This document shows positions 36,101 through 46,680 of a stretch of DNA of 64,000 nucleotides, piece after piece. The stretch spans positions 6,634,001 to 6,698,000 of the forward strand of contig JAWNGF010000001.1 in NCBI GenBank assembly GCA_037039685.1, read 5' to 3'. Made by a program: the position numbers and the translations under genes. The DNA comes from Ceratobasidium sp. AG-K. Taxonomy: Eukaryota; Basidiomycota; Agaricomycetes; Cantharellales; Ceratobasidiaceae. How positions within the stretch are numbered: the first letter of the stretch is position 1; each line of letters begins with the position of its first letter. Under the pieces are notes generated by a model, which was not told the DNA's origin, did no database searches, and worked only from the letters and a program-made list of their open reading frames with translations.

Positions 36101-36260
36101 AAAGACATTGTAAGTCACTTGAAATATTCGTGTGCAATGGTCTAGGATTACCTGCTGAAAACCGTGCTACTAGATGAAACAAATTACACCTGAGAAACTA
36201 CTCCCAGTTGAAGCTGATTCAGATAGCGATGACGAGACGTTGGGCATCAATCTGGGGTAA
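33167..36260 (+). CDS. TKL-type serine/threonine (or tyrosine) protein kinase with micro-exon ladder in its 5' part
   Basis: The kinase domain is clear: a Gly-rich-like GGAGDVFSG, catalytic Lys in IAIKII, SICEGLAYLHRNN, the catalytic loop VHGDLKGANVL (HGD for HRD), TDFGNAN, APEIF, DVYALGM and a terminal RPSVWDV. Larger exons are about 34531-34803, 34856 to about 35066, 35353-35400 and 35542 onward. A 9-nt exon (35841-35849) encodes Thr-Ile-Leu. TAA is at 36258-36260. The first candidate exon (33167-33280, ATG in frame, ends AAT before GTAAGT) connects to 34531 only through the ladder of 3-nt exons described separately. The N-terminal part is Ser/Pro/Lys-rich. All catalytic residues are present, so the enzyme is probably active. 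The true start is unproven. Confidence 0.82.
33281..34530 (+). other. Ladder of single-codon (3-nt) micro-exons separated by 54-144-nt introns
   Basis: Between the exon ending at 33280 and the one starting at 34531, acceptor AG, three bases and a strong donor recur in series. Micro-exons: GGT 33373-33375, GGA 33440-33442, AGG 33499-33501, CTG 33566-33568, ATT 33647-33649, TCG 33713-33715 (weaker), CTG 33788-33790, CCG 33854-33856, GAA 33923-33925, CGA 33986-33988, GAT 34054-34056, GAG 34121-34123, ATA 34268-34270, TTGTTCAAG 34338-34346 (9 nt), TTG 34407-34409 and AGG 34474-34476. Donors are GTAAG, GTGAG, GTACGT, GTAGGT, GTGTGT or GTGCGA. Most spacers are 54-78 nt. The lengths are all multiples of three, and the codons are in phase with the kinase frame. 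The long 34124-34267 spacer may hide one more step (AG/GT at 34196). Confidence 0.8.
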
Positions 36261-37331
36261 ATAAAAATTTGCGCCGAGTAGAGCTCGCAGAAAATCTCCT
36301 TGATGCCATTGTACTGAGATGTAACGCGTACCTTTCTTGTAGTTGATGTACAGTAGCTCAAAGTGCGTTGTATAACACATATCACATGAGAGCTTCTCGA
36401 TTTCTCTTTTTTGACCGTGCCTGAGTTACCTTTGTGTGGACAGTTTGTTTTCTTACTTTCTTTTCCGATCGTTGGGTCTCCGTTGACTCCGAGCGGTTTG
36501 ACCTTGTGTTCGTGTAGCTCGATAAAGATGTATTCAAAACAAAAAATTAAAATTAAAAATATCACGTGACATTTTGTCACGCCTCTTGTCAACCACTGTC
36601 GTTTGAGTGCCTCGATCCGCAAAGGTTCCCCCCACGAGGATCACGGTATTGTAGGATCGATATCTGGGTCAAGATTAACCTGTATTGAAACATTGCTTTG
36701 ACTAACGGATGCTTGCTACGGTCGCAATTGAATACTCTGCGAGCTACTCTCAGTCGAGTCGCCTTGGGTGCTGCCCCTATCGAGTAATTGAGCTATCTCT
36801 TGTTGACATCGGATCTTGCTCCGAAGCTACCAGAGTCGCCTCCTTTCGCCAGGTACGGAGGAAGAACTATTAACGCGTTCGATCGAACTTTCGCGATCAC
36901 GTGTATCATCGGCCGTTCACTCACGATCTCGACCTCGCGCCATCGATAGCTGGACCTCTGCCCTATCCATTGAAACCGATACGAATCACCCTGGAGAAGT
37001 CCGACACGATGCAGCGGGCTGGACTCGACGCATACTATGCGGTCACCCCGACATGACACCGACGTCATCTTGGCCGAGCTCAAATCCCATTCTCACGTAG
37101 GTCCAGTCGCGTTCTCACATTTTGTTTCTCACGTTGTAATTAAATTTATATTTCTGAAGGTGTCTCACGATAGTAATGTGCTCTGAGAGTACTGGGAGTT
37201 TATCTTGTTGTTGGTGGTGGTGCAGCGAGAACGCGGCATGGGCCCTGATCTGATTCCCACGCTGAGCGTTCCCACGAATCGAAGGCATTTATAGCCCCTG
37301 GCCCATAGTGCGCATAGAGACACCATCCACT
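36261..37331. other. Intergenic region between the TKL kinase and glycogen phosphorylase
   Basis: AATAAA follows the kinase stop at about 36259-36264. The minus-strand frame at 36170-36622 and the overlapping frames at 36793-37100 show no domain. A TCACGTGA palindrome near 36564 could be an E-box. The last 300 bp are probably the glycogen phosphorylase promoter. Confidence 0.45.
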
Positions 37332-40300
37332 ATGGCTCCCACCTCGCGACGCAACTCGGAATCTTTCCAGACCATCGATACCGCTGCTATCGGCAAGCCG
37401 CCTGAGAAGCAGGCGCGCAAGCACAAGCGATCGGCCACTGGTGCGCGCATATATGCTATATACATATATATGGTATTCATGTTTATATCTAGGATATATC
37501 CCCACCGCTGAGGGCGGCAAGGAGGTATGGCCGCGCGGCGACGAGAAGACTTGGAAGGCTGGTATTCGGGGTGTCGATTCGACTAGAGAGGAGATTACAA
37601 GCCACATCGTGAACCACGTCCAGACGACTATCGCTCGTCAGGCATACAACCTTGATGATGTACGTTACCCTGATCTACGAGTGATCTATGCTAATATCAA
37701 ATCGACTTTCAGCAAGGCGCGTACCAGGCTGTCGCGTATGCCGTCCGAGACGACCTCATCGTGAACGTGCGTGTTGTTTGACCAGATCAAGATCGAGATC
37801 TGAGCTGAGCTGACGCGTCCCACAGTGGAATGAAACCCAAATGAACTTTACCCGAAAGGGCCCGAAGCGCGCATATTACCTCTCCCTCGAATGGCTCATG
37901 GGACGTACACTTGATAACGCGTTGCTCAATTTGGGTCTCAAAGACAAGTACCGTGATGGCGTCAATAAGCTCGGATTCGTGAGTGCCGACCCCGCACCCT
38001 ACCCCACACCGAATCTGATCGCTCCTTTCCTCCCACGTGATGTGATTTACGATAGAACTTGGAAGATCTCTTCGAGCATGAACGCGACGCTGGTCTCGGA
38101 AATGGCGGTCTTGGCCGCCTCGCCGCTTGCTACGTCGATTCGTCCGCCTCTCAAGAGCTGCCCTTCTGGGGTTACGGCCTCCGTTACCACTATGGTATCT
38201 TCCAGCAGTTGATTGCCGCCGATGGATCCCAGCTCGAAGCGTAAGTTTTATTTCCGATGCACTTTACAAGCCTTCCCGTCTATCCATCATCTATCTTCAT
38301 CCGTTTATGGACTAACACTGCTTTTCTCAAAGTCCTGACCCATGGCTCAACCACGCCAATGCCTGGGAAATCCCCCGTTATGACGTGACCGTCGATGTTC
38401 GGTTCTATGGTCAGGCTGAGCGCATCGGAAACACTGGACGCGCAACTTGGAGCGGTGGACAGGAAGTCGTTGCTGTCGCGTATGACGTTCCGATTCCAGG
38501 ATATTCGACCAAGAACACCAACAGTACGTTACTCATTTTACGTAGATTCGTATTTGCGACCAATCATTGATCGTAGATCTGCGTCTTTGGGATGCTCGCG
38601 GAAAGTCTGGATTCGATCTTCAATCCTTCAACGCTGGCGACTACGAAAAGTCCGTCGAGTCGTCCAACTCTGCCGAGAACATTACTCGTGTCTTGTACCC
38701 GAACGATAATCACATGGTCGGAAAAGAGTTGCGCTTGAAGCAGCAATATTTCTGGTGTGGTATGTGAGATCCCGTTAGCCTGTCGGCGTATCTTTCTCAC
38801 ATTTTCTGTAGCTGCCTCGTTGTCCGATATCCTACGTCGTTTCAAAAACTTGGACAAGCCTATTAATGAATTCCCAGACTTTGTTGCAATCCAGCTTAAC
38901 GATGTGAGCACTTGCCTGCCTTGGTTGGGTTCACATTACTGAGATTAGGTTTAGACACATCCCACGCTTGCTATCCCTGAGTTGATGCGCATTCTCATTG
39001 ACGAGGAGGAGATTACATTTGAACAGGCATGGGACATCACGACCCGGACTTTTGGATATACCAACCATACCGTCCTGCCGGAAGCTCTCGAGGTACAGGA
39101 TTGTGTTCATCAGAGCGATATGTTATGCTGACTACTCCTTGGTAGAAATGGCCCGTTCCACTTTTGCAACACTTGCTCCCACGTCACATGCAGATCATCT
39201 TTGACCTTGTAAGCCCTTTCACTGACCCTTAAGATTTACAGACTTATATCCCCCTTTATAGAACTTCCGGTTCCTCAAGCAAGTCGAGAAGAAGTTCCCA
39301 GGAGACCGTGAGAAGATCGAGAGGTTGTCGCTGATCCAAGGTCGGTGTTTTCCCCACTTTATCCATATTAGGTTACAAATGCGAGTAAAACAGAGGGGTA
39401 CCCCCAGTATGTCCGCATGGCCAATCTGGCTGTCATCGGTTCGCGCAAGGTGAACGGTGTCGCCGAGCTCCACTCTGAACTCGTCCGCACTACAATTTTG
39501 AAGGACTTTGTCGACTTCTATGGCGCTGAAAAGGTGCGTTGGCTCTCACAGCCCCCGCTTACTAAACACTTATCTGGGACCCTTAGTTTGGCAACGTTAC
39601 CAATGGTATCACTCCTCGTCGCTGGCTGGACCAGTGTAATCCCGCACTAAGCAATCTCATTACTGAGACCCTCGGCGGCGACAAGTCTGCGTGGCTCAAA
39701 GATCTCTACAAGCTTAAGGGTCTGCTTAAGCATGCCGATGATCCAGCGTTCCAAGCCAAGTGGATGGCTGCCAAGCAGAAGAATAAGGAGCGTCTGGCTC
39801 ACTACGCACGCGAGACTTTGGGCGTAGAGGTCGACACCAAGAGCTTGTTCGATGTTCAGATTAAGGTATGTTCTGCTCGTGTTGTTATTGTACTAATTCT
39901 GATACGCCACGGCGAATAGCGTATCCATGAGTACAAGCGTCAAACCCTGAACATCTTTGGGGTGGTTTACCGGTACTTGAGGCTCAAGTCGATGACTCCC
40001 GAGGAGCGAAAGAAGCAGCAGGCTAGGACTAGCATCTTTGGTGGCAAGGCTGCTCCCGGATACTACATGGCCAAGCTCGTGAGTTAAAATCTTGGCCTTC
40101 GATTACCTGGTGTGCTCACTGTACGCTTAGACAATCCGTTTGATCGTCAATGTTGCCAAGGTCATCAACTCGGATCCAGACATGAAGGGATTGTTAACTG
40201 TTATCTTCTGCCCTGATTACTGTATGTCGCTTCTGGGGGTTGGAAGAGCAATCAGTTAACCTTGGACTCAGCCGTCTCGCTCGCCGAGATTTTGATCCCT

Positions 40301-41236
40301 GCCGCCGACATTTCTGAACATATTTCGACTGCGGGTACTGAGGCTGCTGGAACTTCCAACATGAAGTTCTGTAAGTGGGTTTGTTATATGTCCTTGTTAA
40401 GTAAGTAATATCTCCGTTGCTCATCAGGTTTGAACGGCGGTCTGCTCCTCGGAACCGTCGACGGCGCGAACATTGAAATCGCCGAGGAGGCTGGCGAGGA
40501 AAAGTAAGTCGATTTTTTGACCAGCGGTACCGGTTATTAACATTCGGTTCTAGTGGTACGTTGACAAAGTTTGAATTATAAAGGGGGTTTTATTTATTTT
40601 TATACTGATTCCTTCGCGCTTGTTTTTGTATCGCAGTGTAATTTAGCTTCTTCTTTGGTCACTTGACGCCCGCTGTTGAGGACCTCCGCTACCAGCACGC
40701 CTACCATCCCGTCCCCGTCGAGGAGAAGTCTCCTGCTTTGGCCTCGGTCTTGGACGAGATTTCGGCCGGTACGTTCCGTGTCTAATGTTTAGATTTTATA
40801 CTTACGTTTCGTAACCCCAGGTCGCTTCGGTGATGGCGAAGTCTACGAACCTCTCTTGAACACCATCCGCCAGAGCGACTACTACCTTATCACTGTAAGT
40901 TGTTATAATTCAGCTACGATCCTCGTAACTAATACGTACCACGCTTGTAGGAGGACTTTGATTCTTGTTAGTACTCGTTTACTTGTGAAATGGCGGTATA
41001 TGCTAACGGTTTTTTGTAGACATCGCCTGCCAGAATATCGTTGACGAGGCATTCAAGGACAAGGCTGCTTGGGCCAAGAAGTCGATCACGACTGTTGCCA
41101 AGGTATGACTTTTGCCTGATTCCCACTTGGGTGGTACTAATTCGGAGGTATATAGATGGGCAAGTTCAGCTCCGACCGTGCCATCTTGGACTATGCTGAG
41201 TCGTACTGGAACGTCGAGCCGGTCAAGTGCCCGTGA
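37332..41236 (+). CDS. GPH1: Glycogen phosphorylase (EC 2.4.1.1)
   Basis: The enzyme releases glucose-1-phosphate from cytosolic glycogen, using pyridoxal phosphate. The start is ATG 37332 ([11 protein letters not shown]) and TGA is at 41234-41236, with about 18 exons between. Family blocks in order are [88 protein letters not shown], and the PLP-lysine region [22 protein letters not shown] cut across residues EAAGTSNMK. The N-terminal Ser/Thr/Lys-rich leader (KHKRSATG) is where fungal enzymes are phosphorylated. One junction (about 40506-40647) does not resolve into ordinary exons while keeping the expected Asn-Val-Phe-Phe-Phe-Gly. Otherwise it is full length. Confidence 0.95.
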
Positions 41237-41844
41237 ACGAGCAATAAATGTTATGTGGGCCTGGGGAAAACAGAAAACAACGAGATTGTATACTAGTGTA
41301 TCCGCTGTCAAATGATGTGAATACAATAAACTGACGAATGATGTGAGATAATCGGGTGTATGCGCGACTCAACTCGATAATGCCAGTATGGGACCATCTG
41401 AAGACTAAATTCCCACCGCTAAGCCATGATGCCTTGGTAATTCTGCAGAGAGCGTGACTTAATAAAATTGCGCTCTTTGGGGCTCAGGCAGCATTGACAA
41501 AGCGAGTTGTCATTTATGCAATCCAAGAAAGATTGAGTAATTTAGCAAGATTTGTGCATTTTTAGGGTGCATTTATCGTAGAGTACCACCTCATGTGAGC
41601 GAATTGACGATCCCAGAGCTCGATGTGGACGAATGGCCATCATCTGTGTTTACCTATCATATAATCGGTTCCCGGATCCTCGTCACTATTCCATGAATCC
41701 CTTTCGTAGCCTGCGTAATATCTGTACGATAAGGCAAGCTCTGTATGCGCATTCCCAGCTGCTGCAGGCTCGTTCATGTTCTCTACAACGCATATGGATG
41801 GCAATCCATATTTGATACCGTAGCGAGATTATGGAGCTACTTGA

Positions 41845-41944
41845 NNNNNNNNNNNNNNNNNNNNNNNNNNNNNNNNNNNNNNNNNNNNNNNNNNNNNNNN
41901 NNNNNNNNNNNNNNNNNNNNNNNNNNNNNNNNNNNNNNNNNNNN
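41845..41944. other. Assembly gap of 100 N
   Basis: Exactly 100 undetermined bases, the usual placeholder for a scaffold gap of unknown size. The region 41237-42481 around it is otherwise intergenic. Confidence 0.99.
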
Positions 41945-42247
41945 TGAGTCTCTTGACGCCCGCACGCGAGTTGGCATTGGCGAATTATTCAGAAGTCTCC
42001 GGCCGGTCGAGCCAGATTTTGCGTTTGCCGACGCCGGCGACCGAGGCCGCGAGGCGTTTTTGGGAGCGGAGGTTGGCCATCTCTGGATGATGAGCTGGGT
42101 GGTGGATGCGCGGACCTGTGGATGGTCCGGGCGGATGCAGTTGGGGTGGCGCTGGTGCTGTATAGGAGCTTGGGCGCTTAGTTTCATAGAAGGGGATTGC
42201 ATTTGGGTAAATGCCTCAGCGGTGTCCAGTCGCGTATTGTGCGCCAT
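41945..42247 (-). CDS. Possible first exon of a gene running into the assembly gap
   Basis: A GC-rich minus-strand frame starts at ATG 42247 and stays open into the N run. The residues are Ala/Arg/Ser/Pro-rich with no recognised domain. It diverges from the HAL-type kinase. It could equally be a chance frame in GC-rich promoter DNA. Confidence 0.25.
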
Positions 42248-42481
42248 GGTCGCGGATCAGCCGTTGATGGTTCGGTGGCCGGGCAGGGCGTAGCAAGTCC
42301 TTTGTCGAGAGTAGTTACAATTACAAGACGGCATTATAGTATTACAAGTAGTGACAATTAGTCATTTAGTGGGACCGCCAAGTGCCCCTATTTTTGCGAA
42401 CCAATCGCCTGGATTGAAAATTGAGACCCCTCGCCCTGCGCGACGTCGACGGTGGGCACGTGCTTGGACACGACGACCACC

Positions 42482-44194
42482 ATGCCCACAGACGAACCGC
42501 TCGGAGAGGACGACAAACCGCACGACCGCGTTGCGCTCCCTGCTCCACAACCCACCGGCTGGACCACCCCCGCCAACCTGCACGCCCTGCGCACGTCCGA
42601 AGTAACCAACGGCGCCTACTCGCCGTCGGTGCTTGCCTCGGGCGCGTCGTCGCCAGTCCCCGAGAGCACCGCCACGCCCCGTGCTGCGCCTGTCCGCCGC
42701 TCGTCCAAGCTGACGGGGGCAGCGGCGTTCAAGCGGATGTTTGGCTCAGCCACACCCACCCCAGCAGCCACACCCCCCATGGCCGCACGGACCCCGTCGA
42801 CCGAGACGACGCAGGACAGTCTGCTGAGCAAGCACCCGCCGCCCACGCCTGATTCCGAGTCGGAGACATCCGAGCGCTTCCGGAGCAACCCGCCGAGTCG
42901 CGCTGCGTCGTTTTCGAGCGAGGTACGGCCGACGGTGCGCAGCCGTCCCCCGTCCGTCTCGGGCGACCACAAGTTCAACCTCAAGGACCTGCTCGCTTCG
43001 ACCCCCAAGCCAGCCCGCAAGTCGTCCACCGGGGGCAGCCGCAAATCAGACGCTGGGTCCGAACACGGTGGCACCAAGTCGGTTGCGTCGACTGCCAGTG
43101 GCGGCCAGCTCAAGCACTATGGCATCTGCGAGCGCGTGGCAATTGGCAAGGGCGCCACCTCGATCGTCAAGCTCGCACACAAGTGGGACCGCACCGAGGA
43201 AAAGCTCTACGCCGTCAAGGCACGCGCTCTGCTCTCTTGCCCGCTGCTCGCTAACCCCACCCCAGGAATTCCGCAAACGCCGCAAGAACGAGACCGAAAA
43301 GGAGTATGTCAAGAAGCTCACTGCCGAGTTTTGCATTTCCTCTGCCCTCCACCACATCAATGTCGTCGAGACGGTCGACCTGGTCAAGGACGAGAACCAG
43401 CACTGGTGCGAGGTCATGGAGTACTGTCCCGGCGGCGATCTCTATGCGGCCATCAAGCGCGGCGGCATGAGTCCCAGCGAGGTCGAGTGCTGCTTCAAGC
43501 AGGTTCTCCAGGGCGTCGAGTATCTCCATTCCCAGGGAGTTGCCCACCGCGACATCAAGCCAGAGAATCTCTTTTTTAACCAGCACGGCCATCTCAAGGT
43601 GCGTCTCACACAATCTCCTCTACTTGTACTGATCTGCGCAGATCGGAGACTATGGCGCATCGACCGTCTACCGCCTGCCCTGGGAAAAGAACATACACAT
43701 GTCCACCGGTCTGTGTGGCAGCGAACCCTATATTGCCCCCGAACAATTCACCCCTGGTCGTAAGTCCCCCACCTGGCACCTAACCTAGCTCACACCCCAC
43801 AGCCTACGACGCCCGCCTCGTCGACATTTGGGCCTGCGGAATTGTCTACTACTGCCTGCATTTCCAAGAACTCCCCTGGCGCGTCGCCCAACCCTCGGAC
43901 CCGCTCTTCCAAACCTACGCCACGGCCTGCACCAAACCCGCTCCCTCGGTCGGGTCCAACGCACCTCCAACTCAAGCTCCGCTCCCGGCGACGATCAGCA
44001 ACCTCTCCCCGCGCGCGTGTCGGCCTCTGCTTAGGCGCATGCTCGATCCGAACCCCAAGTTGAGGATACAGATCGAGGAGATTATGAAGGATGCGTGGTT
44101 GGCGACTGTTGAAGTGTGTACAGACTCGAGCAAGAAGCCTGGCCATGTGCATTCGTTTGCTCAGTCGAGGGCTGCCCAGGTCGTTGAGCGGTAG
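42482..44194 (+). CDS. HAL/NPR-type serine/threonine protein kinase
   Basis: ATG 42482 opens a disordered Pro/Ser/Thr-rich N-terminus of about 220 residues, followed by a kinase domain. Landmarks are GICERVAIGKGATS, catalytic Lys in YAVKEF, VMEYCPGGDLY, the catalytic loop VAHRDIKPENLFF, the metal-binding motif as DYG (IGDYGAST), CGSEPYIAPEQF and DIWACGIVYY. The order and the SEPYIAPE block resemble yeast Hal4/Hal5/Npr1-family kinases, which regulate ion and nutrient transporters. The first intron (43220-43265) begins with GC (AAG/GCACGC) and is the only way to read VKEFRKRRKN. Two later introns are GT-AG. TAG is at 44192-44194. Confidence 0.85.
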
Positions 44195-44558
44195 TCGACG
44201 CAGCTTGACTTGTTCAGAGTTGTTACCACCTGTTCAGTCGACAGCTCACTAGGTCCTCGATACCCACTGACTCTTTACGTACATGACTCTTGTCTTTGTT
44301 CTTTTGTGTAGTTTACTTAATTCATTGCTTTGATTGAATTTGCGCTTGGTTGTATGCGCCGAGCCTGTCACGTACAGTTCGTCACACGGGCACAACGGCA
44401 CAGGCTCCCGTTTACGTCCCAGCATCTATTGTCCAGTCGCACGTCACGACAATTCGTTACCCAACCGCACCTCACGTCAGTCGCCCAGTCTGCAGCATCA
44501 CGGCACAGGCGTCCAGTTGCACATCCAGCTATACGTCATCTCCGGGCGCCACTGGACG

Positions 44559-45216
44559 TCATGCCGCCGGGGTGCCGTTGGTGTTGCCGGGGTGGAGCGA
44601 CCCTCTCCTCGACGCGGCAGGCGCTGGAGTCGCGGAGCCTCGGCCGGGTCCAGGTGTTGTCGTGTCCTCGGCTGGTGGAGCAGGGTCTTCAGTGGGTGGG
44701 TCGGGTGCGAGTGTCGTTCCCGAGCGCCTGCAGCGATGAGGTTGGGGTTGAAGTGGCGGTGTGATTAGATTTGTGGAGACAAAGTGGTTGGACAAGTCAG
44801 AAAGACAATCCGATTGGACAAGGCGGAGACAGAACGCACCAAGTCCTCCAGTGCTCAAACTGGTAATGCTCCAACCTCATCCTCGTCAACGGATTCTTGA
44901 GCTCATTTCTAAACTGCTCATGCTGAAGCAGCTCGAGGAAATGCAAACAATGGGGATACCTACACCCTCATCAATACAATCCACAACGCAACAACAGGAC
45001 TTACACGATAAACCTCGCATACTCCCGTCCCCTCCAATACTGCAAGTACTCCAGATAGTTGATAAACGCCGGGTCTTCGAGTAGACCCTCGCTCGCGAGG
45101 TTTTCGAGGTAAAACGGGTTGGCGAGCGCTTGCACGAATTCGAGTTCGAGTTCGAATCGGGCACGGTTGGCCGTGCGCATGGGTGTGCTGTTGGGTTCTA
45201 TTTTATCCGTTTCCAT
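44559..45216 (-). CDS. MED31: Mediator of RNA polymerase II transcription subunit 31
   Basis: This is a subunit of the Mediator middle module in the nucleus. Exons: 45005-45216, 44840-44959 and 44559-44727. The conserved core is almost complete: [41 protein letters not shown] joined by splicing to [12 protein letters not shown], and [12 protein letters not shown]. The start is METDKIEPN. Unlike the usual compact protein, a third exon adds about 55 Pro/Thr/Ala-rich residues after the core. It is transcribed divergently from the Ssr4-like gene, and its 3' end is convergent with the HAL-type kinase. Confidence 0.93.
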
Positions 45217-45325
45217 TCTCGTCTTCAATACCTGGTTTTTATAATTCAACTCGGGTTTCGACCGTCGAGGAGGCGCGCAAAGGGACGCCCCGTTACGTAA
45301 CACGCGCATCCTGTAAACAACAACG
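45217..45325. promoter_or_regulatory. 109-bp divergent promoter shared by MED31 and the Ssr4-like gene
   Basis: The two start codons (45216 minus, 45326 plus) are separated by only 109 bp, so both core promoters and 5' leaders must overlap or sit back to back. There is no evident TATA box. A GTTACGTAAC palindrome near 45292-45301 could bind a bZIP-type factor. Confidence 0.6.
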
Positions 45326-46566
45326 ATGAACGCCCGACCGCCCGACTGTGTGCTCAAGTGCACACACCAATTTGGACCCAAGCCAAACCTCACATTCGAA
45401 GAGGCCGCCCAATTTTTGCACCAGCTATGCACAGGCCCCGGCGCGAACCTTACGTATAGCTGGCAGTTCATCGACCGGCCGGGTGGTGAGTGCTTGCTTG
45501 CTATTGCTGCGAGAGTGGGGATTGATTTTGTGTAGAGGGAGAAGTGCATGTGTATTTCCACATGTCGGCGCCGACGCCGTTGATTGATGGGTTGCAGTAC
45601 TTGGAGAGCGAGTCGTCGTATAGGCCTATGCCGGATTTGGAGGTACAGGAGTTGAGGTTTGGGTTTATTCCTGGTGAGTCTTTCACTCTTCTGCCCTAAT
45701 GTACTAACGCTCGTGTAGGGATCAATGGCGAAAAAGAGGCTAGTAGGGTACGAAAACGGTACCGCTTGTTACACGGCGGGCATCCAAACATCGTGCTCGT
45801 ACACTACTCGCGAGGACACGCAAAGCGTACGTTCCGCATGTGGTGTTGAACCTGACTAACGCAACGCAGCCGTTCCGCCCCAGATGAACATCCCCGTAAG
45901 GAATTACCCTCTGCCGACGATCAACGAGCCACCGATGTATGTCATGGGTGAAAAGAGCGGACAGAGGGCCATGCCACCAAACGCAGGTACGTATTCCGGC
46001 ATAGTGTGAGACAAAACTAACAGCATAGTAGCCCAACTGGCGAACCAGCAACAACAGCTCGACGCTTTGGCAGCGAGTCGGAGGCAGGCAGCGGGGTTAC
46101 AGCCCCAAGTGCGGAGACAGGACGAGGATAGCGACGGTGAGCTCTACGTTGGCGTCTTGTTCGCGTACTGAGAGAGGTGCAGAGGAGTCGAATCGCGTGT
46201 CGACGCGTGCGTTGGCTGTAACGCGTTTTAAGCGGAATCACGAACTCTTGGCTGAGATTTTCGCCGTGAATGCTGCGGGTGAGTGACGTTTGTGTTTGGT
46301 GGGCGTGTATTGACGTTGGTTCAGCCAATGCCAAGGGAGTGCCTTCTCCATACGAAAAGGTCGACCAAGCAGAGCTGGAGGCTAAACTGGCAAGTGTTTA
46401 TAGTTGTTGTCTAGCCGTTACTTACTGATGCTTTCTGCAGGCAAAAGCAAACGAGGAGCTGGCAGCGCTTCGGGAGCGGGCGAACCAGCAGGAGCACGAG
46501 ATGGAAGATATCATTGCGGAGGACGAAGGTACCCCTGCCAAAGAGGCTCCCAAAATCACTGCTTGA
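45326..46566 (+). CDS. Ssr4-like SWI/SNF-RSC chromatin remodelling complex subunit
   Basis: ATG 45326 ([17 protein letters not shown]) starts a multi-exon gene. The N-terminal half has the signature I associate with fungal Ssr4: [38 protein letters not shown] and a PPMYVMGE block. The C-terminal half is Gln/Ala-rich and then a coiled coil ([19 protein letters not shown]), ending at TGA 46564-46566. Ssr4 is a fungal-specific nuclear subunit of SWI/SNF and RSC. It shares a short divergent promoter with MED31 and lies 115 bp upstream of the Bzz1-like gene. The family assignment is from memory of motifs, so moderately sure. Confidence 0.6.
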
Positions 46567-46680
46567 GCTCTGTGCATTTCCTTCTTTCTTGTCTCTTCTA
46601 CTGTAATACATTTACGCTCCAAGAGGCGCGAGTGCTCAGGGTCCTGTTGAAATTAAGCTGCGAGCTTTGATCGAGCGTTA

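Noticed and set aside
36793..37100. Opposing frames of about 95 codons before glycogen phosphorylase
   Set aside because: The plus and minus frames mirror each other, have no domain and lie where the promoter should be.
41745..42293. Plus-strand frame spanning the N gap
   Set aside because: The frame is open only because the N bases cannot encode a stop. The flanking residues show no coherent protein.
44330..44768. Three overlapping plus-strand frames of 129-144 codons
   Set aside because: They are antisense shadows of the MED31 C-terminal exon and its GC-rich 3' flank.
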